Origin: VGBO01 sp964453335
Lineage (GTDB): Bacteria; Actinomycetota; Acidimicrobiia; Acidimicrobiales; CAIXPF01
Reading direction: 5' to 3'
Length of the DNA stretch: 64,000 bases
Assembly: GCA_964453335.1 (NCBI GenBank)
Contig: CAYVOK010000004.1
Location: 1 to 64,000, forward strand
The notes under the pieces were generated by a model. The model searched no databases and had not been told where the DNA came from. It worked only from the letters and a program-made list of their open reading frames with translations. Below are positions 16,185 to 22,925 of this stretch, in pieces; position 1 is the stretch's first letter; each line of letters begins with the position of its first letter. The position numbers and the translations under genes are program-made.

Positions 16185-16204
16185 GGGTGTGCCTCGCGTC
16201 ACCC
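16185..16204. promoter_or_regulatory. Inverted repeat upstream of rex (possible operator)
   Basis: GGGTG-N10-CACCC, centred about 55 bp upstream of the rex ATG. Its inner arms TGTG...CACC partly resemble the Rex operator consensus with TGTG/CACA ends, but the centre does not match. It may be an autoregulatory site or a weak stem. Confidence 0.3.
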
Positions 16205-16230
16205 CCGAGTCGCGGTGAGACCGGGGCGGA

Positions 16231-16320
16231 TCAGCGCACGAGGAAGACGAACTGCACCATCGTGGCGACGAGGATCAGTCCGAGCAGGATCGCGACGGCG
16301 ATCGTCGTGGCAGGTCTCAT
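16231..16320 (-). CDS. 29-residue single-pass membrane peptide
   Basis: A small gene coding for 29 residues: a short MRPATT head, then a continuous hydrophobic helix (about 7-28: IAVAILLGLILV and on to FVFLV) and a terminal Arg. The support is translational: AGGAGGG, a near-perfect ribosome-binding site, ends 4 nt before the ATG, and the ATG overlaps the stop of the SAM hydrolase gene as ATGA. No function can be assigned; such peptides often regulate or stabilise a membrane partner. Confidence 0.7.
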   Translation of the reverse strand: MRPATTIAVAILLGLILVATMVQFVFLVR

Positions 16321-17183
16321 GCTTCCCTCCTGCGGCCGAGTTCGACGGGGACGACGACCCCGTCGTCGCCGTTGTCGTCGGGCGCGGGTTCGAGCCGCAC
16401 CGCGTCGGTGGGTCCGATCCGCAGCTCGCCTGCGGCCGACGCCCGGTCGGCGACGAGAGCGAGCATCCCGTAGCTGTCGACCACCAGGCCGAGTTCACCG
16501 GTGCGGACCTCGGCATAGGTGTGAACGCGTCGGGCGATCCGGATGCGATCACCGATGCGGACCGTCACCCTCTCACCGAACGCCTCGACGTCCTCGGGGT
16601 CGATGTTGAGCTGGAGGTTGCCGTAGCGGTCCTCCCAGAGCACCTCACCGTCGACACCACCACCCTCGATCCGGCTCAGGTTCATCAGCGCCGGTCGCAG
16701 CGAGAGCGGGTCGATGGGCCGACCGAGCGCCTCGAGAGGAACGCCGTTGCAGAGATGACCGACCACGGGTGCGAAGACGTCACGCCCGGCGAAGGTCGGC
16801 CCGGGCGAGGGGAGGTGGAAGCTCTCGTCGTCGAGGACCACGGCACGGGACGCGCCGCCGACCATGGCGACGGCCGGTGCCAACACGCCGTTGTCGGGTC
16901 CGACGAGCACCGACTGTCCGTCCCCGACCTCGACGGCGATCGGCCGCCGGTCCGTACCGACCCCGGGATCGACGACGGCGAGGACGACACCGGGGCAGAG
17001 GTACTGCGCCGAACGGGCGAGCACGAGGCCTGCGCCGCGCACGTCGTAGGGCGCCACGTCGTGGGTGAGGTCGACGATCGCCGCGTGGGGCGCGAGCGAG
17101 CGGATCACCGAGTGGACGACACCGACGAACTCGTCGACGCGGCCGTAGTCCGACAGGAAGGTGACGGTGTCGTAGCGCGGCAT
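16317..17183 (-). CDS. SAM hydrolase / SAM-dependent halogenase family protein (DUF62)
   Basis: A 288-residue S-adenosyl-L-methionine hydroxide adenosyltransferase-type protein, which splits SAM to adenosine and methionine using water. Family motifs are present: FLSDYG at the N-terminus with DEFVGVVH, VDPGVGT, GPDNGVL, and FAGRDVFAP. The N-terminal domain is about 1-170, followed by the C-terminal beta domain. The Asp of SDYG and the DPGVGT Asp/Gly suit the hydrolase branch rather than fluorinase, but activity cannot be fixed by eye. It is 7 bp after proC and coupled to the 29-residue peptide by ATGA. Confidence 0.9.
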   Translation of the reverse strand: MPRYDTVTFLSDYGRVDEFVGVVHSVIRSLAPHAAIVDLTHDVAPYDVRGAGLVLARSAQYLCPGVVLAVVDPGVGTDRRPIAVEVGDGQSVLVGPDNGVLAPAVAMVGGASRAVVLDDESFHLPSPGPTFAGRDVFAPVVGHLCNGVPLEALGRPIDPLSLRPALMNLSRIEGGGVDGEVLWEDRYGNLQLNIDPEDVEAFGERVTVRIGDRIRIARRVHTYAEVRTGELGLVVDSYGMLALVADRASAAGELRIGPTDAVRLEPAPDDNGDDGVVVPVELGRRREA

Positions 17184-17190
17184 GGTCGCC

Positions 17191-17982
17191 TCAGCGACCG
17201 AGCTCGGCGGACCGGGCGGTCGCCGCCGCGATGGCGTCGAGGAAGGCGGCGCGCACGCCGCCCTGTTCGAGTGCCCTGAGTCCTGCGGCCGTCGTCCCGC
17301 CGGGCGAGGTCACGTCGGCACGCCGGTCGGCAGCCGATCGGTCGCTGCTCTGCAGCAGGGCTGCCGATCCGAGGAGGGTCTGCACGGCGAGCTTCTGGGC
17401 CACCGGGCGGCTGAGCCCGACGAGGACGCCCGCCTCGATCATCGCCTCGGCCACGAGGAAGACGTAGGCAGGCCCCGATCCGGAGAGTCCGGTGACTGCG
17501 TCGATCTGCGATTCGTCGACCCGGGCGACGACACCGACCGCGGCGAGTACGGACTCCGCCCAGTCGAGGTCGTCCGACGTCGCACGCGTACCGCCTGCGA
17601 TCGCTGCTGCGCCCTGACCGATGAGCGACGGCGTGTTCGGCATCGCTCGCACGACCGCGACATCCGGGCCGAGTGCCGCCTCGAGCTTCGCTGTCGTCAC
17701 GCCCGCCGCCACGGACAGCACCCGCCGAACGCCACGGTTGGGTGCGAGCGCCGCGCAGACGTCGGCGACCTCACCCGGCTTCACGGCGATCAGGTGGTCG
17801 GCACCCGGACCGAGGTCGGCGCTGACCGTCACGCCGGGGAACCTCGCCGCGAGTTCGTCCCGTCGACCGGCGACCGGTTCGACGACCCGGAGCCCGGCAG
17901 GCTCGGTCCAACCGGACGCGAGCAGACCGCCGAGCAGGGCCTCGCCCATCTTCCCGCCGCCGATGACCTGCAAGTTCCGCAC
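17191..17982 (-). CDS. proC: Pyrroline-5-carboxylate reductase
   Basis: Reduces pyrroline-5-carboxylate to proline with NAD(P)H (263 aa). The Rossmann motif GGGKMGEALLGGLL starts at residue 8. AVKPGEV, RAMPNTPSLIGQG and the long C-terminal signature beginning LSGSGPAYVFLVAEAM are all present. It starts with GTG and has TAGCAT 6 nt upstream, a leaderless arrangement. It begins a short operon that continues to the SAM hydrolase and 29-residue peptide. A proA-like gene lies 3.4 kb away, in a separate transcript. Confidence 0.96.
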   Translation of the reverse strand: MRNLQVIGGGKMGEALLGGLLASGWTEPAGLRVVEPVAGRRDELAARFPGVTVSADLGPGADHLIAVKPGEVADVCAALAPNRGVRRVLSVAAGVTTAKLEAALGPDVAVVRAMPNTPSLIGQGAAAIAGGTRATSDDLDWAESVLAAVGVVARVDESQIDAVTGLSGSGPAYVFLVAEAMIEAGVLVGLSRPVAQKLAVQTLLGSAALLQSSDRSAADRRADVTSPGGTTAAGLRALEQGGVRAAFLDAIAAATARSAELGR

Positions 17983-17988
17983 GGTCGG

Positions 17989-17994
17989 ATGCTA
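17989..17994 (-). promoter_or_regulatory. Leaderless -10 element of proC
   Basis: Minus-strand TAGCAT, 6 nt before the proC GTG at 17982. It falls in the 48-bp gap after the zinc-finger gene. Confidence 0.6.
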
Positions 17995-18030
17995 CCCGTG
18001 CGACCCTGCGCACGGCCCCTCCGCACGCGG

Positions 18031-19167
18031 TCAGGAGTAGATCGAACCTGCCTTGCAGGTGACGCACTCGGCCGCCCACGGGATGGCCTCGAGGCGCTCC
18101 CGCACGATGGCCTGGCCGCACGCGACGCACACGCCGTAGCGATCCGCGTCGAGACGGGCGAGGGCGCCGTCGATCTGGTCGACCTGCGCACGCGCCTGCG
18201 CCGAGAGGGCGAGATCGCGGTCGCGCTCCACGGCCAGCGAGTCGCCTTCACCCGACTCGTCGTCGAACTGCACGTCCCCCGGCTCACGTTCGCTCATCAG
18301 CGAATCGGCCTCGGCCGTCCAGCGCTCGGCCGACTGCATGTGCCGGGACCGCTCCTCGACGAGGACGGCACGCTGCTGGCCGAGGAACTTCGCGCCGAAG
18401 ATCTTCGCTGCAGACAGCGGCTTCGGGGCAGGAGCCGTCTTCGCCTTGAGCGTCGGGGCCTTGGCTGCGGGCTTCGGCGTGGGCTTCGCACTCGACTCCG
18501 CGTTCGACGTCGCCTCGGGAGCAACCTTGGCCTTCGCTGCGGGCTTGGGCGCGGTCTTGGCCTTCGCAGCAGGCTTCGCCATGGGCGTCGGGGCCTTGGC
18601 TGCGGGCTTCGGCGTGGGCTTCGCACTCGACTTCGCCGCTGGCTTGGGTGCCGCCTTCGCCTTCGGCGTTGCCTTCGCCGCAGGCTTCGGCGCAGCCTTG
18701 GGCACCGGCTTCGACGCCGACTTGGCCGCCGGCTTCGACGCAGCCTTGGGCGCCGGCTTCGACGCAGCCTTGGGCGCCGGCTTCGGCGCAGCCTTGGGCG
18801 CTGGCTTGGACGCCGACTTGGCCGCCGGCTTCGACGCGGCCTTGGGCGCCGGCTTCGTCGTTGCCTTCGCCGCAGGCTTCGGCGCGGCCTTGGGCGCCGG
18901 CTTCGTCGTTGCCTTCGCCGCAGGCTTCGGCGCGGCCTTGGGCGCAGGCTTCGGTGCGGCCTTCGATGCCGGTGCCTTGGCAGCGGGCGTGGGCGCAGCC
19001 TTCGCGGCGGTGGCCGACTTGGGCTTCGCTGCGGTGCTCTTCGTCGTCTTCGAGCTCGTGGTCACGGTGGTGGAAGCCGCCTCGTGGTCGTCGCCCGGAT
19101 CGATCGATCGACCTCCGGGACGGTCGGCGCTGCGACCGGGATGGGCCGAAGAACGCCGTTGGGGCAT
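18031..19167 (-). CDS. DksA/TraR-type zinc-finger protein with long Lys/Ala/Pro repeat arm
   Basis: About 378 residues in two unlike parts. Residues about 45-230 are low-complexity PKAAPKPA / PKPAAKAT-type repeats of 8-12 residues, strongly basic, like the tails of histone H1 or mycobacterial HupB. The C-terminal 150 residues have a helical segment and a four-Cys zinc finger, CVACGQ...CVTCK, of the DksA/TraR/CarD-neighbour type. The basic arm should bind nucleic acid; the zinc-finger part suggests RNA polymerase or promoter binding. The ATG at 19167 has GGGGA about 7 nt upstream; a GTG at 19065 is a possible alternative start. Confidence 0.82.
   Translation of the reverse strand: MPQRRSSAHPGRSADRPGGRSIDPGDDHEAASTTVTTSSKTTKSTAAKPKSATAAKAAPTPAAKAPASKAAPKPAPKAAPKPAAKATTKPAPKAAPKPAAKATTKPAPKAASKPAAKSASKPAPKAAPKPAPKAASKPAPKAASKPAAKSASKPVPKAAPKPAAKATPKAKAAPKPAAKSSAKPTPKPAAKAPTPMAKPAAKAKTAPKPAAKAKVAPEATSNAESSAKPTPKPAAKAPTLKAKTAPAPKPLSAAKIFGAKFLGQQRAVLVEERSRHMQSAERWTAEADSLMSEREPGDVQFDDESGEGDSLAVERDRDLALSAQARAQVDQIDGALARLDADRYGVCVACGQAIVRERLEAIPWAAECVTCKAGSIYS
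18470..19030. repeat. Imperfect tandem repeat coding the Lys/Ala/Pro arm
   Basis: Imperfect units of about 24 nt (plus-strand theme TTGGGCGCCGGCTTCGACGC and variants) recur across this stretch and encode PKAASKPA-like octapeptides. Neighbouring units are almost identical in DNA, so copy number may vary between strains by slippage or recombination. Confidence 0.8.
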
Positions 19168-19330
19168 CCAGTATTCCCCATCGCGGCCGTCCGGACCGCC
19201 CCGAACGCCGGAGCGGGACGGGCGAACGGCCGGGATGCCGTCCCGACCGACTTCCCCGATCGCTCGACCCGGCATCCCGACCGCCCGGTTGGGCACCTTA
19301 GACGGAGATGCCTGGAAATGCAATAAAGAA

Positions 19331-19813
19331 CTATGAGGGGAACCGACTTGCGAAGCCGATCCGGAGTGCGGGCCGGAAGCACTGCTCGACATAGGCGTAC
19401 AGGGACCCGAGGACACGGTCGAGCTCGGACTCCGTGACGGAGGTGTTCGCCAACTGGCCGGCGAGGAAGACGGCGTCCTCCTCACCGATCAGGAAGGAGG
19501 CGCCGTAGAACTTCCGGTTGCGACGGAGCAGGTGCTCGTAGAACGCCGCGTGGTTCTCCTCCGGGGCCGGCATCACGTAGGTCTCGTAGTGCAGGGTCCG
19601 CTGGCCGAGCGTGAACCAGATGGCGAAGACCGGCTTCTCCTCCCCCGTCACCCGGACGTACCAGCGACGCAGCAACGGATCCCGGTCGACGGCGGCGACC
19701 GTGGGGTTCGCCCCGAGTTCGTGCGCCAGCCACGCGTCGATCCGGGCCGAAAGCGCGTCGAGCTCGTCGTCGGTGAACGGCGGGGCGCCCTCGGTCACGA
19801 GCCCACCGCGCAT
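19331..19813 (-). CDS. YbjN-domain protein
   Basis: A 160-residue soluble alpha/beta protein of the YbjN type (sensory transduction regulator-like fold), with the family pattern WYVRVTGEEKPVFAIWFTLG...YVMPAPEEN...YEHLLRRN..FYGASFLIGEEDAVFLAG. Its role is unknown in most bacteria. The ATG at 19813 overlaps the 3' end of the MshA-like gene by 19 bp. In mycobacteria a YbjN-type gene also directly follows mshA, so the pairing looks conserved across actinobacterial classes. Confidence 0.85.
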   Translation of the reverse strand: MRGGLVTEGAPPFTDDELDALSARIDAWLAHELGANPTVAAVDRDPLLRRWYVRVTGEEKPVFAIWFTLGQRTLHYETYVMPAPEENHAAFYEHLLRRNRKFYGASFLIGEEDAVFLAGQLANTSVTESELDRVLGSLYAYVEQCFRPALRIGFASRFPS

Positions 19814-21018
19814 GAGACCCGGGAACCGGTGACGAGATCGGCGTGGATACGACGCAGACGCGCTGCAGACGTCGACCACCGGTAGCGGCCGGCGAGTTCG
19901 CGGGCGCCGGCCGCGAGGCGGGCCGCCGTCGGGGCGTCGTCGAGCACCCGGTCGATCGCCGCGGCGAACGCCGCCGGGTCCCGGCCCTCGACCAACATGC
20001 CGGTGCGCTCGTGTTCGACGAGAGTGAGCAGGCCACCGACGGCCGACGCGACGACCGGCGTACCGCACGCCGCGGCCTCGAGGGCGACGAGACCGAAGGA
20101 CTCCGACCGGCTGGGCACCACGCACAGATCTGCGGCGCGGTAGTAGCTCGAGAGCAGATGGTGCGGCTGCGGAGGACGGAACTCGACCCGTGCCCCGAGC
20201 CCGAGCCGCTCGACGAGCGCCCGGCACGCCGCCTCGTGGGCGTCGCCTTCGACCCCGCTCGCACCGCCCACGACCACCAGGCGGGCCGTCCGGTGGCGAC
20301 TGCGGGCCAGCGCCTCGATCGCGACGTCGAGGCCCTTCAGCGGTTGGATCCGGCCGACGAACACGAGCACGGGGCCGTCGCAGTCGAGTGCAAGCGCACG
20401 CCGTGCCCCGCAGCGGTCACCGGGTGCGAAGAACGCATGGTCGACGCCGGGCGGCACGATCTCGATGCGGGACGGGTCGGCGCCGTAGAAGCGTTCGAGC
20501 TGGGCCGCTTCCTCGGCGGAGTTGGCGAGGATGGCGTCGCTGCAGCGGATCACCGCCGTCTCGGCGTCGATGCGGCGCTGCGGTTCGGGGTCGCCCGTCT
20601 CGGCCTTCACCCGGGCGAGCGTGTGGAACGTGCAGAGCAGCGGGACGTCGAGGGTGTGCTTGATCGCATGCCCGGCGACGGCCGACAGCCAGTAGTTGGC
20701 GTGCACTGCGGCTGCGGTCCCGGTGGTGGCGATGTGGTCGGCGACGCGTGCCGCGAAGGTGCCGACCACCTCCGGGAGCGATTCCTTCGGGAGGTGGACC
20801 GGTCCGGCGGGGACGTGGACGACCCGGAACCCGGGTTCGACGTCGACGACCTCGGGCAGGTCGTCCGACCAGCGGCGGACGTAGACGTCGCAGGGGACGC
20901 CGGCCTGGGCGACCGAGGCGGCGAGCTCGCGCACGTACACGTTCATGCCACCGCTGTCGCCGGAGCCCGGCTGGGCGAGCGGCGAGGTGTGCATGGAGAT
21001 GACGGCGAGACCGGCCAC
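19795..21018 (-). CDS. mshA: D-inositol-3-phosphate glycosyltransferase (MshA-like)
   Basis: A 407-residue GT4-family enzyme. The N-terminus MHTSPLAQPGSGDSGGMNVYV is the MshA hallmark, forming the UDP-GlcNAc/inositol-phosphate pocket. FVGRIQPLKGLD and SRSESFGLVALEAAACGTPVVAS mark the nucleotide-binding C-terminal domain. MshA makes the first intermediate of mycothiol, the actinobacterial low-molecular-weight thiol. The YbjN gene downstream supports the call. The start is GTG; a -10 candidate (TAGCCT) lies about 57 nt upstream. A sucrose-synthase-like GT4 of other specificity is less likely because of the N-terminal motif. Confidence 0.9.
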   Translation of the reverse strand: MAGLAVISMHTSPLAQPGSGDSGGMNVYVRELAASVAQAGVPCDVYVRRWSDDLPEVVDVEPGFRVVHVPAGPVHLPKESLPEVVGTFAARVADHIATTGTAAAVHANYWLSAVAGHAIKHTLDVPLLCTFHTLARVKAETGDPEPQRRIDAETAVIRCSDAILANSAEEAAQLERFYGADPSRIEIVPPGVDHAFFAPGDRCGARRALALDCDGPVLVFVGRIQPLKGLDVAIEALARSRHRTARLVVVGGASGVEGDAHEAACRALVERLGLGARVEFRPPQPHHLLSSYYRAADLCVVPSRSESFGLVALEAAACGTPVVASAVGGLLTLVEHERTGMLVEGRDPAAFAAAIDRVLDDAPTAARLAAGARELAGRYRWSTSAARLRRIHADLVTGSRVSCAVGS

Positions 21019-21074
21019 GGGTTTCCCAACGGAGGACGACGGCGCCGGATTCCCGACGCCACGAAAGCCCTGCG

Positions 21075-21080
21075 AGGCTA
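21075..21080 (-). promoter_or_regulatory. Candidate -10 element of the mshA transcript
   Basis: Minus-strand TAGCCT, 56 nt before the GTG at 21018. A leader of about 50 nt without an obvious ribosome-binding site follows. Confidence 0.35.
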
Positions 21081-21130
21081 CCGGCGGGGTGTGGTCGAAC
21101 CCCCATGCGGACGGTCAGTCCGGTTCGGGC

Positions 21131-21373
21131 TCAACCTCCGGAGACAGGCGGGAGCACGGCGATCTCGTCACCGTCCGCGACCGGCTCGTGGACCTCGACC
21201 GGTTCGCCGTTGCGCCAGACCCGGCTCCCCGCGAGCACACCGGCGAACTCCGGTCCGTAACGGTCGACCGCCACGGCGAGCACACCGGCGACGTCGGCCG
21301 CGTCGACACGGTCGCTGCCCGTGCCCGCAGCCACGCGTGCGGCGGCGAAGAGGCGCAGGGTCACGGTGGGCAC
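21131..21373 (-). CDS. MoaD/ThiS family ubiquitin-like sulfur carrier
   Basis: An 80-residue beta-grasp protein ending in Gly-Gly (LPPVSGG), the tail that is adenylated and thiocarboxylated in MoaD/ThiS-type sulfur carriers. VTLRLFAAARVAAG at the start and EVHEPVADGDEIAVLPPV near the end match MoaD. It may serve molybdopterin synthesis or another sulfur-transfer pathway; no MoaE, MoeB or ThiF partner lies in the window. It starts with GTG and has TAGCAT 6 nt upstream (leaderless). Confidence 0.85.
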   Translation of the reverse strand: MPTVTLRLFAAARVAAGTGSDRVDAADVAGVLAVAVDRYGPEFAGVLAGSRVWRNGEPVEVHEPVADGDEIAVLPPVSGG

Positions 21374-21379
21374 GCGCCG

Positions 21380-21385
21380 ATGCTA
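21380..21385 (-). promoter_or_regulatory. Leaderless -10 element of the MoaD-like gene
   Basis: Minus-strand TAGCAT, 6 nt before the GTG at 21373, in the gap downstream of the ProA-like gene. Confidence 0.55.
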
Positions 21386-21407
21386 CCGAGGGCGCTGCGG
21401 TGCGGGA

Positions 21408-22925
21408 TCAGCGGTGCACGTCGGGATCGGTCTGGCGGACCCGTGTACGCACCGTGAACACGGAGTCACCCGACAGGACCCCGCCACGGCCGAACAGCCG
21501 ACCGTTCTCCCAGTTCGACAGGCCGAGTTCGGGGCGGCCGAGCGCGTACTGCCCGTCGACCCAGCGGGTGAACCCGTTCCCGACGAACGGGCTGTCGACC
21601 GCCGACCAGAACCGTTCCTGCTCGGCATCGTCGTCGGAGACGAGGGAGACGACGAGCCGTGGGCTGCAGCGGTTGAACAGCCCGACCGCCTCGTCGACCG
21701 CGTCGACGAGCACGAGGGTGACCTCGGGGCTCTCCTCCCACTCCCACTCGGTGCCGAGTGCTGCGACGTCGAGGACGTCGGCGGCCGGTTCGTCGTGGAC
21801 GCCGTCCGCCCGGACGACCTGCGCACGCCGGGCGAACCACGGGTCGAGCGCCGGGTGCGCGCTCCCGGCCGCCACGTGGAGACGCGCGTCCGCGCCACGT
21901 CGCGCCGCCGCGCGGTCGAGCGCGCCGAGGAACTCCGGGACGAGCCGGTCGGCGTGGCGACGCGGGACGCAGCACACGTTCAGCGTGTTGCACACCTTGC
22001 GGTCGAGCGAGTGGTACACCGCAGCGCCGAACCGGTCGACGTCGACCCCGTCGCCGGCGACGATCCAGGCGCCGCCCGTGCCGTGGAGCGACACCGGCAC
22101 CCCGGCCTGACGGGCGACGGCGCCGAGCTGTGCGACCGCCTCACCCGAACCCCGCGCGACCGCGAGCGCCAGCCGCGCGTCGCCGAAGAGCGCCCATCCC
22201 GCCGCCCGCGACGGCGAGTCGACGAGTTCGACGGCGCCGTCGGGCAGACCGGCCGCACGAAGGGCCGGCCGCAGCGCAGCGGTCACGATCGCCCGCGCCG
22301 TGCCGAGCGCATCGCTGCCGATCCGGAACACGACCGTGTTCCCGCTGCGCAGCACACCGGCCGCGTCGGCGAACACGTTGGGACGGCCCTCGAAGACGAA
22401 CCCGACCACGCCCAGCCCCGCCCGCCGCTGCTCGACGGCCCACCCGTCGTGCTCGATCCGTTCGACGACGGCGTCACGACCCGACGGCGCACCGGCCCAA
22501 CCGCGCAGACCGGCGACCATGTCGTCACGCATCCTCGGGGAGAGCACGAGCCGCGTCGTCGACCGGCCCCGAGCCCTGGCGTCCTCGACGTCGCGCTCGT
22601 TCGCCGCGGCGATCGCCGCGAACGTGTCGTCGTCGGCGAGCCGGTCGGCGAAGGCCTCGTAGAAGGAGGTGATCGCATCGTCGCCGACGGTGCGCAGCAC
22701 GCCGAACGCGTCGACGGCGCGCCCCACGGTCGCCTCGACGAGCGCTGCGTCGACGGCGGGAATGTGCAGGAGCGCACCGTCGGTCGGCACCACGACGAGT
22801 CGGTCACCGGAGCGGAACGCCGCAGCGAGTTCGGCGGGGACGTGGGTGACGCGATCCCCGCCGACGATGACGGGCATGCCCGGTTCGAGGCGGTCGAGGG
22901 GTGCGGGTCGGTCGCCGGCGCTCAT
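21408..22925 (-). CDS. ProA-like (glutamate-5-semialdehyde dehydrogenase family) protein, long form
   Basis: A 505-residue aldehyde-dehydrogenase-superfamily protein. The ProA-type cofactor motif GLGVVGFVFEGRPNVFADAAGV (here from about 170; only part shown: FEGRPNVFADA) and the catalytic Cys312 in KVCNTLNVCCV are clear. ProA proteins are usually about 415-430 residues; this one has about 80 extra N-terminal residues (1-80) unlike the core and an unusual CC pair two codons beyond the usual site. It overlaps the ABC1 kinase gene by 4 nt (ATGA). A role in proline synthesis is possible (proC is nearby), but no proB neighbour is seen and a different semialdehyde substrate is plausible. Confidence 0.75.
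   Translation of the reverse strand: MSAGDRPAPLDRLEPGMPVIVGGDRVTHVPAELAAAFRSGDRLVVVPTDGALLHIPAVDAALVEATVGRAVDAFGVLRTVGDDAITSFYEAFADRLADDDTFAAIAAANERDVEDARARGRSTTRLVLSPRMRDDMVAGLRGWAGAPSGRDAVVERIEHDGWAVEQRRAGLGVVGFVFEGRPNVFADAAGVLRSGNTVVFRIGSDALGTARAIVTAALRPALRAAGLPDGAVELVDSPSRAAGWALFGDARLALAVARGSGEAVAQLGAVARQAGVPVSLHGTGGAWIVAGDGVDVDRFGAAVYHSLDRKVCNTLNVCCVPRRHADRLVPEFLGALDRAAARRGADARLHVAAGSAHPALDPWFARRAQVVRADGVHDEPAADVLDVAALGTEWEWEESPEVTLVLVDAVDEAVGLFNRCSPRLVVSLVSDDDAEQERFWSAVDSPFVGNGFTRWVDGQYALGRPELGLSNWENGRLFGRGGVLSGDSVFTVRTRVRQTDPDVHR

Noticed and set aside
18470..19030. Tandem repeats considered as a CRISPR array
   Set aside because: The units are adjacent without spacers and stay in frame as PKAA-type octapeptides within one coding sequence; no cas genes are nearby.
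17191..22925. A proA-proC proline operon
   Set aside because: The two genes are in separate transcripts about 3.4 kb apart with unrelated genes between, and the ProA-like protein is atypical.
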